From NCBI GenBank assembly GCA_022510405.1, contig JAFLTP010000006.1, positions 60,180-111,493 of the forward strand: DNA of 51,314 nt, read 5' to 3'. Made by a program: the position numbers and the translations under genes. This DNA is from Muribaculaceae bacterium (GTDB lineage Bacteria; Bacteroidota; Bacteroidia; Bacteroidales; Muribaculaceae). The notes below the pieces were generated by a model. That model worked only from the letters and a program-made list of their open reading frames with translations, ran no database searches and was not told the DNA's origin. Each line of letters starts with the position of its first letter. Within the stretch, counting starts at the first letter, position 1. This document shows, piece after piece, positions 33,708-42,905 of this stretch.

Positions 33708-35891
33708 TTATCTTATAAAGAGGAGTTCACGATATTTGGGTAGCGGCCATATTTCATTGTCCACCATCAATTCAAGTTTATCTATGTGGTAGCGGATTAC
33801 ATCCATATGAGGTAGCACAGTGTCATGGTAAGCTATCGCCTTTTCCCTTTCGTTTGTTATTTTATTGGCGATTCTGCGAGCATCCACCATTTCAGAAACC
33901 TCTTTTCTGATGAATTTTGTGTGTTCTACAATTTTTTTGACGGTTTCCTTATCATCAGCTGTGAGTTCCTCGCTCTCTTCCGGTGTAAACAACTCTTGAG
34001 TTTTCTTTATACATTCGAGCAATGTAAGCTCATATCTTTTAGCTACCGGTAAGATATGATTAATGGCCAAATCACCAAGCACACGTGCCTCTATTTGGAT
34101 TTTCTTGGTGTACATCTCCCATTTCACCTCATTACGTGCTTCAAGTTCTACATCTGTTAGAACACCGGTGCGATGGAACATTTCTTTTGAGGCGTCACTA
34201 AGATATGCATCGAAAATTTTGGGAACAGAAGTCTCACAGTCAAGACCTCTTTTTGCGGCTTCCTGTTTCCATTCCTCGGAATAGCCGTTGCCGTCAAAAT
34301 GGATGGCTCGTGACTGTTCAATAAGTGCCTTGACTTCCTCAAGAATAGCCTTATTGAGATCTTCGCCTGCATCAACTTTCTTTTGTACTGCATCAGCGAA
34401 AATATTCAACTGATCTGCCACGGCTGCATTAAGTGCAAGCATTGATGCGGCGCAATTAGTGGATGAGCCCATAGCACGGAATTCAAATCGATTTCCTACA
34501 AATGCGAACGGAGAAGTGCGGTTTCTGTCCGTACTGTCGATACTCAATTCCGGAATCTGAGTAACACCCAATGAAACATTTTCTTTGTCACTTAATTCAA
34601 GATTGACTTTCCCTTCAGCAATATCACTCAATATTTTGCTCAACTGGTCGCCAAGGAATATTGAAATTATGGCCGGAGGTGCTTCATTGGCACCAAGACG
34701 GTGAGCGTTTGTGGCGGAAGATATCGATGCTTTAATAAGTGCATTATGTTTATGAACAGCTGCCATAACATTTGCCACGAATGTGACAAATTGCAGGTTG
34801 TCTTTTGGAGTCTTGCCCGGACTGAAAAGAAGAACACCTTTGTCAGTTCCTAAACTCCAGTTGTTGTGTTTACCGGAACCATTAATTCCCGCAAATGGTT
34901 TTTCATGAAGTAGCACCCTGAAATTATGACGACGACCTACTTCACTCATCACTGACATTATCAGAAGGTTGTGGTCGTTGGCAAGGTTCACTTCCTCAAA
35001 AACAGGAGCAAGTTCAAACTGATTGGGAGCCACCTCATTATGACGAGTCTTAACCGGAATTCCCAGTTTATGTCCCTCTAGTTCCAGATCAAGCATAAAG
35101 GCTTCCACCCTGGAAGGAATTGATCCGAAGTAATGGTCTTCGAGTTGTTGGTTTTTCGCACTTTCGTGTCCCATCAAAGTTCGGCCTGTTAGAGCAAGGT
35201 CAGGACGTGCTGAATAAAGTGCCTCATCCACCAAGAAATACTCTTGTTCCCATCCAAGGTAAGCATTCACATGCTTTACTTCGGGATCAAAGAATCTGGC
35301 TACACGTGTTCCGGCTTTGTCGACCGCATTCAACGCACGTAAAAGTGGTGTCTTATAATCGAGACTTTCGCCTGTGTATGAAATAAATATGGTTGGGATA
35401 CATAGGGTTTCACCAATCAGGAATGCAGGTGAGGAGATATCCCAGGCTGAATATCCACGGGCTTCGAAAGTGTTGCGTATACCTCCGCTAGGGAAACTTG
35501 AGGCGTCGGGTTCTTGCTGTACAAGCATTTTGCCTGTGAATTTTTCCACCACACCACCTTTGCCGTCATGTTCTATAAATGAATCGTGTTTTTCTGCTGT
35601 TCCGTCGGTGAGAGGCTGGAACCAGTGTGTGTAATGACGGGCGCCGTTATCGATTGCCCATTTTTTCATTCCTTCAGCCACACTGTTAGCGTATTCTCGT
35701 GGCAAAGGCTTTCTGTTGTCTATGGCATCTACCAATACATCGAAGGTTTCACGAGGTAGATACTCGAACATTTTTTGACGGTTGAATACTTGCTTACCGT
35801 ACAAAGTTTCCGGTCTTTCTTCCGGTACTTCCACGGGCACAGCTTTGCGCCCCATGGCTTCTTCCACTGCTTTGAATCTGAGTGTTGACAT
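33708..35891 (-). CDS. glnN: Type III glutamine synthetase
   Basis: 727 residues, the length expected for GSIII, which makes glutamine from glutamate, ammonia and ATP. Family blocks: ARHYTHWFQPLTDGTAEKHD, the substrate/metal region YFLVDEALY, RHNEVAPNQFELAP, GSGKHNNWSLGTD and NRTSPFAF. GSIII forms double-ring dodecamers and is the main glutamine synthetase of many Bacteroidales. It is transcribed alone. A TAAATTTG box at 36063-36056 (minus) would give a leader of about 155 nt, long enough for nitrogen control. Confidence 0.97.
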   Translation of the reverse strand: MSTLRFKAVEEAMGRKAVPVEVPEERPETLYGKQVFNRQKMFEYLPRETFDVLVDAIDNRKPLPREYANSVAEGMKKWAIDNGARHYTHWFQPLTDGTAEKHDSFIEHDGKGGVVEKFTGKMLVQQEPDASSFPSGGIRNTFEARGYSAWDISSPAFLIGETLCIPTIFISYTGESLDYKTPLLRALNAVDKAGTRVARFFDPEVKHVNAYLGWEQEYFLVDEALYSARPDLALTGRTLMGHESAKNQQLEDHYFGSIPSRVEAFMLDLELEGHKLGIPVKTRHNEVAPNQFELAPVFEEVNLANDHNLLIMSVMSEVGRRHNFRVLLHEKPFAGINGSGKHNNWSLGTDKGVLLFSPGKTPKDNLQFVTFVANVMAAVHKHNALIKASISSATNAHRLGANEAPPAIISIFLGDQLSKILSDIAEGKVNLELSDKENVSLGVTQIPELSIDSTDRNRTSPFAFVGNRFEFRAMGSSTNCAASMLALNAAVADQLNIFADAVQKKVDAGEDLNKAILEEVKALIEQSRAIHFDGNGYSEEWKQEAAKRGLDCETSVPKIFDAYLSDASKEMFHRTGVLTDVELEARNEVKWEMYTKKIQIEARVLGDLAINHILPVAKRYELTLLECIKKTQELFTPEESEELTADDKETVKKIVEHTKFIRKEVSEMVDARRIANKITNEREKAIAYHDTVLPHMDVIRYHIDKLELMVDNEIWPLPKYRELLFIR

Positions 35892-36055
35892 TTTTCGTTA
35901 GCTTTAACGTTTTTGATTGTTTATTGAAATTTTCGATCTCTCTAATTGTTTCCAATCTTCGGGGTCAAAATGTTTTTCAGTTCAAAATTTGATATGTATG
36001 ATATGTATGTTAGGTGTCTATGTCTGTTTGATATATCCCTGGTTGAATTTTGATG

Positions 36056-36063
36056 CAAATTTA
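36056..36063 (-). promoter_or_regulatory. Possible -7 box of glnN
   Basis: TAAATTTG read on the minus strand. No exact TTTG stands at the -33 spacing. The leader downstream has TATGTATGATATGTATG repeats around 35993-36010. Confidence 0.4.
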
Positions 36064-36112
36064 AAAATATTTTTACAATTATGCTATAAAACATTTATTT
36101 TTTAATTTTTTT

Positions 36113-36210
36113 ATGACCTACGCTTGGACACCAACAGGGTGTATTCCTATGATAAGGGTCTAAAATCTTTAGGTTCAGAAACCCACCCAAGCAATCCGGC
36201 TTGGGATGGG
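36113..36210 (-). terminator. Structured region after the isochorismate synthase gene, with terminator-like hairpin
   Basis: An 11-bp stem with one bulge (36182-36192 with 36199-36210) lies just past the stop of the minus-strand gene and is followed on that strand by GGGTTTCTG, a weak T-tract, so it is a likely terminator. A second short hairpin (ACACC 36128-36132, GGTGT 36138-36142) lies farther along in a GC-richer patch that I cannot assign. Confidence 0.5.
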
Positions 36211-36225
36211 AGTGGAGAGAAAGGA

Positions 36226-37317
36226 TTATTTAATGGATCTGTATTTTATCTCTGTCTCTCTCCATTCTTTTGAAACGTCTGACTTGGATGTTATTCCTCC
36301 TCCCACATAAATGCAATGACTCTTTTGCGTTAAAGCCGCACATCTTAACACCACATTGAAATGAAAGTCATCAGAGGAACGGAAGGGACCGCAGAACCCT
36401 CCATAACATCCTCTGTCGAATTTCTCATATTTATCTATTTCTTTGAGTGCGAATTGCTTAGGATATCCACAAAGAGCCGGAGTAGGCGATAATTCCCTCA
36501 ATAATTTCTCCAACCAACACTTATCTTTCATCCCTAATTCCTTATCCCTTATTCCTCTTATCTCCGTGCAGATATGTTCTATCGAACCCGCTTCCTTTGT
36601 GTATGGTTCACTGATTTCCGGTTTTAAACCGTTTCGATTAAATATCTCTGATATATAATCTGTCACAATCTTTTGCTCTTCGATATTTTTGTCGTCCCAT
36701 GGTTCATCAGTGCCAATTTGTCGGGTCCCGGCCAATGACATTGAACTTATGAGCCCATTCTTACTTTCAAGCAAAAGTTCCGGACTGGCTCCTATCCAAC
36801 ATCCGGTTGCGGGTGTCCCGAAGCAGAATATAAATCCTTTTGGAAATCTTTGACATAGAGAATAGAATTCTTCTGCTATATCAATGGGATTATTCTCTAC
36901 AATCACTCTGGCTGCCACAACTTTTGAACCATCTCCTTTCTTTAAAGATTCAATGATATGGCTTACTTCATCTTTGTATTCCTCAAAAGAAGTTGAAACA
37001 TGAGGAAAATTATAAAAGGAGATATTTCCCAAACTGTTTTTAAGACCTGGTTGGTAATGATATGGAATGGTGATGTATGGTTTTTCCGGTGAAAACAAAC
37101 CGATTGTGAATCCCGGTGTGCCTATTCCCTTAATATATCCTTCTGAACTCCCATAGCAAAGCATATGGTCTTCGGGATAACGGTATGCATAAAAAGATAG
37201 CCCGGAAAGAAAAGCACTTCTAATTTGTTCCGCAAAGGTCTCATCTTTTACTATACTGAAAAAAAACATCGGACCATTGGTTGCCCGACGTGAATCCCTG
37301 TCATATCTTATTCCCAT
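36226..37317 (-). CDS. menF: Isochorismate synthase (chorismate-binding enzyme)
   Basis: 363 residues in the short Bacteroidales form. It converts chorismate to isochorismate, the entry to menaquinone. The chorismate-binding signature LSPTPALCGYPK is the isochorismate-synthase version, unlike the GAPK-type motifs of TrpE and PabB. Also seen are KVVAARV (general-base Lys), GASPELLL, SLAGTRQ and FDRGCYGGFCGP. It starts 3 bp after the rimO stop and is the last gene of the ftsY-rimO unit. No other menaquinone gene is nearby, so the symbol rests on motifs alone; a salicylate-type synthase is a weaker alternative. Confidence 0.87.
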   Translation of the reverse strand: MGIRYDRDSRRATNGPMFFFSIVKDETFAEQIRSAFLSGLSFYAYRYPEDHMLCYGSSEGYIKGIGTPGFTIGLFSPEKPYITIPYHYQPGLKNSLGNISFYNFPHVSTSFEEYKDEVSHIIESLKKGDGSKVVAARVIVENNPIDIAEEFYSLCQRFPKGFIFCFGTPATGCWIGASPELLLESKNGLISSMSLAGTRQIGTDEPWDDKNIEEQKIVTDYISEIFNRNGLKPEISEPYTKEAGSIEHICTEIRGIRDKELGMKDKCWLEKLLRELSPTPALCGYPKQFALKEIDKYEKFDRGCYGGFCGPFRSSDDFHFNVVLRCAALTQKSHCIYVGGGITSKSDVSKEWRETEIKYRSIK

Positions 37318-37320
37318 ACT

Positions 37321-38685
37321 TTACACTATTTCACCGATAAGTTCAAAAGGATATGCCTCGGTTATTTTGACGTTCACAAATTCTCCCGGTTTTAAAAAAT
37401 TATCACTTTTCCCTAAATCCTCATCCCTTATCCCTTTTATTATCACTTCAGGATCCACTTCCGGTGAATCATACTGAGTTCGACCGTAGGCCACTCCATC
37501 TTCGATTCTATCTATCAGAACTTTTTGGACTGAACCTACCATCGCATCATTTAATTCCTGGGCAATTTCCTGTTGTAAGGCCATGAGTTGGTCAAGTCTT
37601 TCCTGTTTTACCTCAGGTGATATTGAATCCTTATGATGGGCAGCTGCGAAAGTGTCTTCCTCTTCACAATATGTGAAAGCCCCCATCCTGTCGAATCTCT
37701 GAGTCTTTACAAAGTTTAAAAGTTCCTCGAATTCCTTATCACCCTCTCCCGGAAAACCGGTCATTAGTGTGGTGCGAATCCTTATACCGGGCACCTTGTC
37801 TCTTATTGTTTTTAACAATTTCAATGTTTCTTCCTTTGAGATGTGACGGCGCATGTTCTTTAGAACAGGGTCAGCTATGTGTTGTAAGGCTATGTCAAGA
37901 TAATTGCAGACATTGTCTCTTTTTGCCATCACATCCAAGACATCGTAAGGAAAGTCTGTAGGATAGGCATAATGTAACCTTATCCATTCCACTCCTTCCA
38001 CCTGTGCCATTCTGTCGATCAATTCAGCTAACTTTGATTCACCATAGAGATCTGTGCCATAAGCCGAAAGATCCTGGGCGATAACATTGAATTCTTTAAC
38101 CCCATGTTCCACCAAGTGTTTCACTTCCTCAAGAATCTCTTCAATAGTCCGGGAGGTATGGCACCCTGTGATTAAAGGAATTGCACAGAAAGCACAGAAA
38201 CGGTTGCAACCTTCAGAGATTTTAAGATATGCGGAATGAGAGGGTGTGGTAAGAGTCCTTTCCCAAGGTTTGGGTGTCAATTGATTAGTTAATTGGTCTG
38301 GGTGTTTGGAAGCGAGAGGAAGGTCTTCGATAAACCTGTTGTAATCAAATTTGCCATACCAAAGATCAACCTCTGGTATTTCCTCTTTTAGGGTATCGAG
38401 ATATCTCTGTGACAAACAGCCCATAACTGCAACTTTCCCAATTTTACCCTCTTTCTTAAGTTCACAGAGTTCAAGGATGGTGTTGATGGACTCCTCTTTT
38501 GCATCAGAAATAAAGCCACAAGTATTCACCATTACATATTTGCCGCATGGTTCAGGGGAATCAAATATAACTTTATACCCCTTTGACTCAATGCGTTTTA
38601 TAAGGCGTTCGCTTTCTACAAGATTTTTAGAACACCCCAATGAAATCACATCGATTCTTTCCCCTATATCTTTCAAACTCTTCAC
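37321..38685 (-). CDS. rimO: Ribosomal protein S12 methylthiotransferase
   Basis: 454 residues. A radical-SAM enzyme that methylthiolates an aspartate of ribosomal protein S12. The N-terminal MTTase domain has its three cluster cysteines (Cys18, Cys56, Cys90), the radical-SAM cluster is Cys160/164/167 in EGCNRFCAFC, and a C-terminal TRAM domain (~385-454) is present. The spacing and the ISLGCSKNLVESE start identify RimO rather than MiaB. It lies between ftsY (41 bp) and menF (3 bp). Confidence 0.96.
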   Translation of the reverse strand: MKSLKDIGERIDVISLGCSKNLVESERLIKRIESKGYKVIFDSPEPCGKYVMVNTCGFISDAKEESINTILELCELKKEGKIGKVAVMGCLSQRYLDTLKEEIPEVDLWYGKFDYNRFIEDLPLASKHPDQLTNQLTPKPWERTLTTPSHSAYLKISEGCNRFCAFCAIPLITGCHTSRTIEEILEEVKHLVEHGVKEFNVIAQDLSAYGTDLYGESKLAELIDRMAQVEGVEWIRLHYAYPTDFPYDVLDVMAKRDNVCNYLDIALQHIADPVLKNMRRHISKEETLKLLKTIRDKVPGIRIRTTLMTGFPGEGDKEFEELLNFVKTQRFDRMGAFTYCEEEDTFAAAHHKDSISPEVKQERLDQLMALQQEIAQELNDAMVGSVQKVLIDRIEDGVAYGRTQYDSPEVDPEVIIKGIRDEDLGKSDNFLKPGEFVNVKITEAYPFELIGEIV

Positions 38686-38726
38686 TTGCAGCTGGCCTAA
38701 TGATACGCTTTACTTCTAACTTTTCT

Positions 38727-39689
38727 TTAGATGGAAAACAAAGTTCTTACGAATTCTTCGGGATTGAAAACCTGCAAGTCATCAATACCTTCCCCAATGC
38801 CGATATATTTCACCGGAATCTTGAATTGATCGCTTATGCCTATCACTACTCCTCCTTTGGCTGTACCGTCGAGTTTGGTTATGGCCAAGGCATTGACTTC
38901 AGTGGCTGCTACAAACTGTTTGGCCTGTTCAAAGGCATTTTGACCGGTAGATCCGTCAAGAACCAACAATATTTCTTGTGGAGCGTCGGGAACCACTCTT
39001 TTCATGACATTTTTAATCTTGGTGAGTTCATTCATCAGGCCGACCTTATTATGCAGTCTCCCGGCGGTATCAATAATCACAACATCAGCTCCCTGAGCCT
39101 TTGCGGAATTAAGGGTGTCGAAAGCCACGGCAGCCGGGTCGCTACCCATTTTTTGTTTGATTACCGGCACACCGACTCTTTCTCCCCAAATATCCAATTG
39201 TTCAATCGCCGCTGCCCTGAATGTATCTGCCGCTCCAAGCATCACTTTGTTGCCCGCTTTCTTGAATTGTGCGGCCAACTTGCCGATTGTGGTGGTTTTT
39301 CCAACACCATTTACTCCCACCACCATTATGACATATGGGTCATTCCCTTTTTTCAATGAGAAATCTTCACCCACAGGATTATCTTCCTCAGGCTTTTCGA
39401 GGAGCCCGGCTATTTCTTCTGCGAGCAATTGGTTCAGTTCGGCCATGTTCACATACTTGTCTTTGGCCACTCTGTCTCGGATTCTGTCGATTATCTTCAG
39501 GGTGGTGTCTACTCCCACATCGCTGGTGATGAAGGATTCCTCAAGGTCGTCCAAAACATCATCATCTATTTTACTTTTACCGGCGATAGCCCTTGAAATT
39601 TTATTCCAAACTCCCTCTTTGGTTTTCTGTAGACCCTCATCAAGTTTTTCTTTCTTCTCGCGATTGAATAGTTTACCGAAAAATCCCAT
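38727..39689 (-). CDS. ftsY: Signal recognition particle receptor
   Basis: 320 residues. The SRP GTPase receptor that docks ribosome-nascent chains at the inner membrane. It has a short charged N-terminal segment, the N domain, and the NG core with VVGVNGVGKTTTIGKL (P-loop), DTFRAAAIEQL, VVIIDTAGRLHN and TKLDGTAKGG. The long acidic A domain of E. coli FtsY is missing, as usual in Bacteroidota. It is first in the operon with rimO and menF. No TAnnTTTG box was found upstream. Confidence 0.97.
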   Translation of the reverse strand: MGFFGKLFNREKKEKLDEGLQKTKEGVWNKISRAIAGKSKIDDDVLDDLEESFITSDVGVDTTLKIIDRIRDRVAKDKYVNMAELNQLLAEEIAGLLEKPEEDNPVGEDFSLKKGNDPYVIMVVGVNGVGKTTTIGKLAAQFKKAGNKVMLGAADTFRAAAIEQLDIWGERVGVPVIKQKMGSDPAAVAFDTLNSAKAQGADVVIIDTAGRLHNKVGLMNELTKIKNVMKRVVPDAPQEILLVLDGSTGQNAFEQAKQFVAATEVNALAITKLDGTAKGGVVIGISDQFKIPVKYIGIGEGIDDLQVFNPEEFVRTLFSI

Positions 39690-39858
39690 AATGTTTCTTT
39701 TTCTTTTAATATGCGAATATAGTTAAAAAAATTCGTTTATAAATAAAAGATTACGGTTGTTGAAATCCTATAAAGAGTCTAAGTTCACTATCCTTAACAT
39801 CTTAAATTATGATTTGTGAAGGAAAGATATTAAATTTGCAAAGGGAAAAGAAGGTTTT
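39690..39858. other. Divergent intergenic region, ftsY and outer-membrane protein
   Basis: AT-rich with no coding potential. A TAAATTTG -7 box at 39831-39838 faces the plus-strand gene, 20 nt before its ATG; the nearest upstream TTTG (39813-39816) is only 14 bp away, so the -33 element is not well placed. Confidence 0.55.
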
Positions 39859-40896
39859 ATGATGAAACGTCTTATTTCTATAATTATAATTTCAATAGTT
39901 CTACTGGCTTCCAATATACAAATGGAAGCTCAAAATATATGCACCATCGCTCAGACCCGTTTGATTGCGGCATGGGATACCGTAAGCACTTGGTGTAAAG
40001 CCAACCATGTGGCCGACGGTCTGGATGTAGGCCTTTCATTGGGTGATATGGGTTTAGGAATCGAGGTCAAGACACCGGTGACCAAATGGGTGGATCTTAG
40101 AGCCGGTGTGGATTGGATGCCAAGATTCAAATTCCCGATGAATTTTGATCTGAACACATACGCTGACGGAGTGGCCACCGGAAATTTCAGTCACGTGGCT
40201 CAGCTGGTTTATGATAACACCGGAATTGAAATGGATGAGACTGTGAAGATGCTTGGTGTTGGTTCGATGGTGAACTTTAAACTTCTGGCTGACATTTTCC
40301 CGGTTCCATCCAACCGCCATTGGCATATCACTGCCGGATTTTATGCCGGGACATCTATGATAGGGAAAGCTTATAACGCTATGGAAGAGAAACCTACTTT
40401 GGTGGGATTGAATCTCTATAACCGTGCTTATGAATATTTTACCACTCTGACGAATATTTTCAATGTTCCATTAGGAGGTAATACCTATATGGATCCGGAT
40501 CTTGTGGAAGAATTGCAGGAAAAATTCCGTCAATATGGAAGAATGGGTATACATATAGGTGATTTTAAGGATGGAACACCTTACATCATGGAACCCTCAC
40601 CCGACGGTATGGTATCGGCAAAAGCTTATGTCAATCATTTCAAGCCATATTTGGGAGCGGGATACAATACTGATATTGATCGGGATGGAAGGTGGCATTT
40701 CGGTGTAGATCTCGGGGTGTTGTTCTGGGGAGGTGCCCCTGATGTGATAAATCATGATTACACCACAGGAAAAGATATCAATTTTACTAAGGATCTGATA
40801 AATGTCAGGGGAAAAGTAGGTTCTTATGTCAGAGCGATAAAATCTTTTCCGGTTTTTCCCGTTTTAGCGGTAAGATTCTCTTATACAATATTATGA
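39859..40896 (+). CDS. Predicted outer-membrane protein of unknown family
   Basis: 345 residues (ATG 39859, or 39862). The signal peptide is KRLISIIIISIVLLASNIQMEA. The mature protein has amphipathic beta strands (LDVGLSLGDMGLGIEVKT, WVDLRAGVDWMPRFKF, HFGVDLGVLFWGG) and ends in aromatic/hydrophobic VRFSYTIL, as barrels do. The last four bases overlap the start of the OmpA-type gene (ATGA), so the two are coupled and probably work together in the outer membrane. I do not recognise it as PorP/SprF. Confidence 0.75.
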   Translation: MMKRLISIIIISIVLLASNIQMEAQNICTIAQTRLIAAWDTVSTWCKANHVADGLDVGLSLGDMGLGIEVKTPVTKWVDLRAGVDWMPRFKFPMNFDLNTYADGVATGNFSHVAQLVYDNTGIEMDETVKMLGVGSMVNFKLLADIFPVPSNRHWHITAGFYAGTSMIGKAYNAMEEKPTLVGLNLYNRAYEYFTTLTNIFNVPLGGNTYMDPDLVEELQEKFRQYGRMGIHIGDFKDGTPYIMEPSPDGMVSAKAYVNHFKPYLGAGYNTDIDRDGRWHFGVDLGVLFWGGAPDVINHDYTTGKDINFTKDLINVRGKVGSYVRAIKSFPVFPVLAVRFSYTIL

Positions 40897-42878
40897 AAAT
40901 TGGGTTTCGTGTTGGGTGTGTCATAGCTGTATTGGTTATGATAACTTCCTTTTTCGGTTGTAAAAGTGTAAAGCTTGAAGATGCTGAAGCTGCTTATTCA
41001 CGTGGGGAATATTTCGAGGCACAAAAAATTTATAAAAAGGTTTATAATAGATTGACCAAACGTGAAGATCGTCCTCTTCGTGGGGAAGTAGCGTTTAAAC
41101 TGGGTCTTTGTTATGATAAACTCAATATGGGAGCCAGGGCTTCGGCTGCCTTTCAGAATGCTTTGCGTTTTGAATATCCCGACAGCATGGCTTATTTTTA
41201 TTTGGGAAAGTCTTTGCAAAGCGAAGGTAAGTATGCTCCGGCCATCAAGGCTTATGAAGATTTCATGACTTATGTGCCAAAGGATCCTCTTTCATTGGAA
41301 GGAATAAGGGGATGCGAGATGGCTATTGCTGCAAAAGAGAAACCCAAGACCCGTTACATTGTAAAGAATGCGAAGATTTTTAATTCAAGTCGTTCGGATT
41401 TTTCACCTATGTTTCTTGATAAAAGTGGCGACCAATTATATTTTACATCCAATAATGAAAAAGTAACCGGTGAGAACAAATCGGCAATCACAGGAATCAA
41501 GGCCGGAGATATTTATTTCAGTCGTAAAAATGAGAGAGGCCAATGGTTGAGACCCGAACCGATTGAGGGAGAATTGAACTCTGATGCCGACGAGGGTGTG
41601 ATAAGTTTTTCACCGGATGGACAGATAATGTATCTGACCCGTGCGGCGATTTCAGAAACTTCTAATACCACAGTTGAAATCTACACATCGAGAAGAAGTG
41701 ACGCTTCATGGAGTGCACCCGAAAAATTCGTGATTGTGCGTGACAGCGTAACGGCCACCGGCCATCCCGCTGTGTCGGCAAATGGCAAATATCTTTATTT
41801 CACCAGCGATATGCCAGGAGGTTATGGCGGACTTGATATTTGGCGCATAGATATTGATGACAGAGTAGGAACGCTTATTAATATGGGACCGCAAATCAAC
41901 ACTGCCGGAGATGAGATGTTCCCTTATTCCCGCACCGATTCATTGTTCTATTTTTCTTCCAACGGTCATCCCGGTTTCGGTGGTTTGGATATTTTCAAGG
42001 CAAAACTAAACACCACCGGAGATTATTGGAGCGTGGAGAATATGGGATTACCCATGAATAGTTCCGGAGATGATTTCGGAATAACATTTGGTCCCGGCGA
42101 ATCCGGTTTTTTCAGTTCCAACCGTGGAGATGCCAGGGGTTATGATCATATCTTCAGTTTCGAACTTCCGGATTTGAAAATCACAATTTCAGGATATGTG
42201 CTTGATAAAGATGAAGAACCCGTTCCGGGAGCTGTGATAAGGATTGTTGGTGACGACGGAAGCAACCAAAGGGAGGTGGCTCGAGATGATGGTTCATTCC
42301 GTTTCAACCTTGGCAGAGGAGTGAAGTATGTCATGAAGGCCGGTGCTCCAGGATATCTGAATGTTAAGCAGGAATTTGAAAGCGATATTGCCGAAGAGGA
42401 TGCCGACTACGGCATTGATTTCATTCTTGCGGCAATTAATAAACCTCAGGTGGTTGAAAATATTTTCTATGATTTCGATAAGGCTACACTTCGACCGGAA
42501 TCAAAGGAGGCTTTGGATGAATTGGTTGTTTTGCTGAATGAGAACCCTCATGTCTCGATAGAGATGGGATCCCATACTGATAGAAAGGGTACTGATGAAT
42601 ACAATATAGCTCTTTCGGAGAGAAGAGCGCAAAGTGTGATAGATTATTTGATCAATGCCGGGATTGAGGAAGCTCGTCTGAGCCCGAAAGGGTATGGCGA
42701 ATCAGTGCCGAAAACTGTCACCAAACGTATAAATACCCTTTATCCTCAGTTTGAAGAGGGAGTAGTTCTCACTGAAGAATTCATTGAGGAATTAAGTCCG
42801 GAGGATCAGGAAGCGGCTGACCAGATAAACCGTCGCACTGAATTTCAGGTGCTTAGTATAGAATATGATCTATTTTAA
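40893..42878 (+). CDS. PorE-like OmpA-family lipoprotein (TPR, beta-propeller, regulatory-like, OmpA domains)
   Basis: 661 residues with a lipobox at FFGC (Cys23). Domains in order: TPR (~27-130), a PD40/WD40-like beta-propeller with repeated SPDG/YFTSN blocks (~150-420), a carboxypeptidase-regulatory-like domain (~430-510) and an OmpA C-terminal peptidoglycan-binding domain (~525-661, FYDFDKATLRPES, HTDRKGTDEYNIALSERRA). This order is that of PorE of the type IX secretion system and of related Bacteroidota proteins. No other T9SS gene is in the window, so a general envelope anchor is an equal possibility. Translation is coupled to the upstream barrel protein. Confidence 0.88.
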   Translation: MKIGFRVGCVIAVLVMITSFFGCKSVKLEDAEAAYSRGEYFEAQKIYKKVYNRLTKREDRPLRGEVAFKLGLCYDKLNMGARASAAFQNALRFEYPDSMAYFYLGKSLQSEGKYAPAIKAYEDFMTYVPKDPLSLEGIRGCEMAIAAKEKPKTRYIVKNAKIFNSSRSDFSPMFLDKSGDQLYFTSNNEKVTGENKSAITGIKAGDIYFSRKNERGQWLRPEPIEGELNSDADEGVISFSPDGQIMYLTRAAISETSNTTVEIYTSRRSDASWSAPEKFVIVRDSVTATGHPAVSANGKYLYFTSDMPGGYGGLDIWRIDIDDRVGTLINMGPQINTAGDEMFPYSRTDSLFYFSSNGHPGFGGLDIFKAKLNTTGDYWSVENMGLPMNSSGDDFGITFGPGESGFFSSNRGDARGYDHIFSFELPDLKITISGYVLDKDEEPVPGAVIRIVGDDGSNQREVARDDGSFRFNLGRGVKYVMKAGAPGYLNVKQEFESDIAEEDADYGIDFILAAINKPQVVENIFYDFDKATLRPESKEALDELVVLLNENPHVSIEMGSHTDRKGTDEYNIALSERRAQSVIDYLINAGIEEARLSPKGYGESVPKTVTKRINTLYPQFEEGVVLTEEFIEELSPEDQEAADQINRRTEFQVLSIEYDLF

Positions 42879-42905
42879 AATAATTGAAAAAAGCATTATA
42901 GAATA

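Noticed and set aside
36226..37317. Anthranilate or aminodeoxychorismate synthase
   Set aside because: The LSPTPALCGYPK motif and the lack of a glutamine amidotransferase partner fit isochorismate synthase better.
39859..42878. Type IX secretion locus
   Set aside because: Only the PorE-like protein resembles a T9SS part; no PorK, PorL, PorM, PorN, Sov or CTD cargo is in the window.
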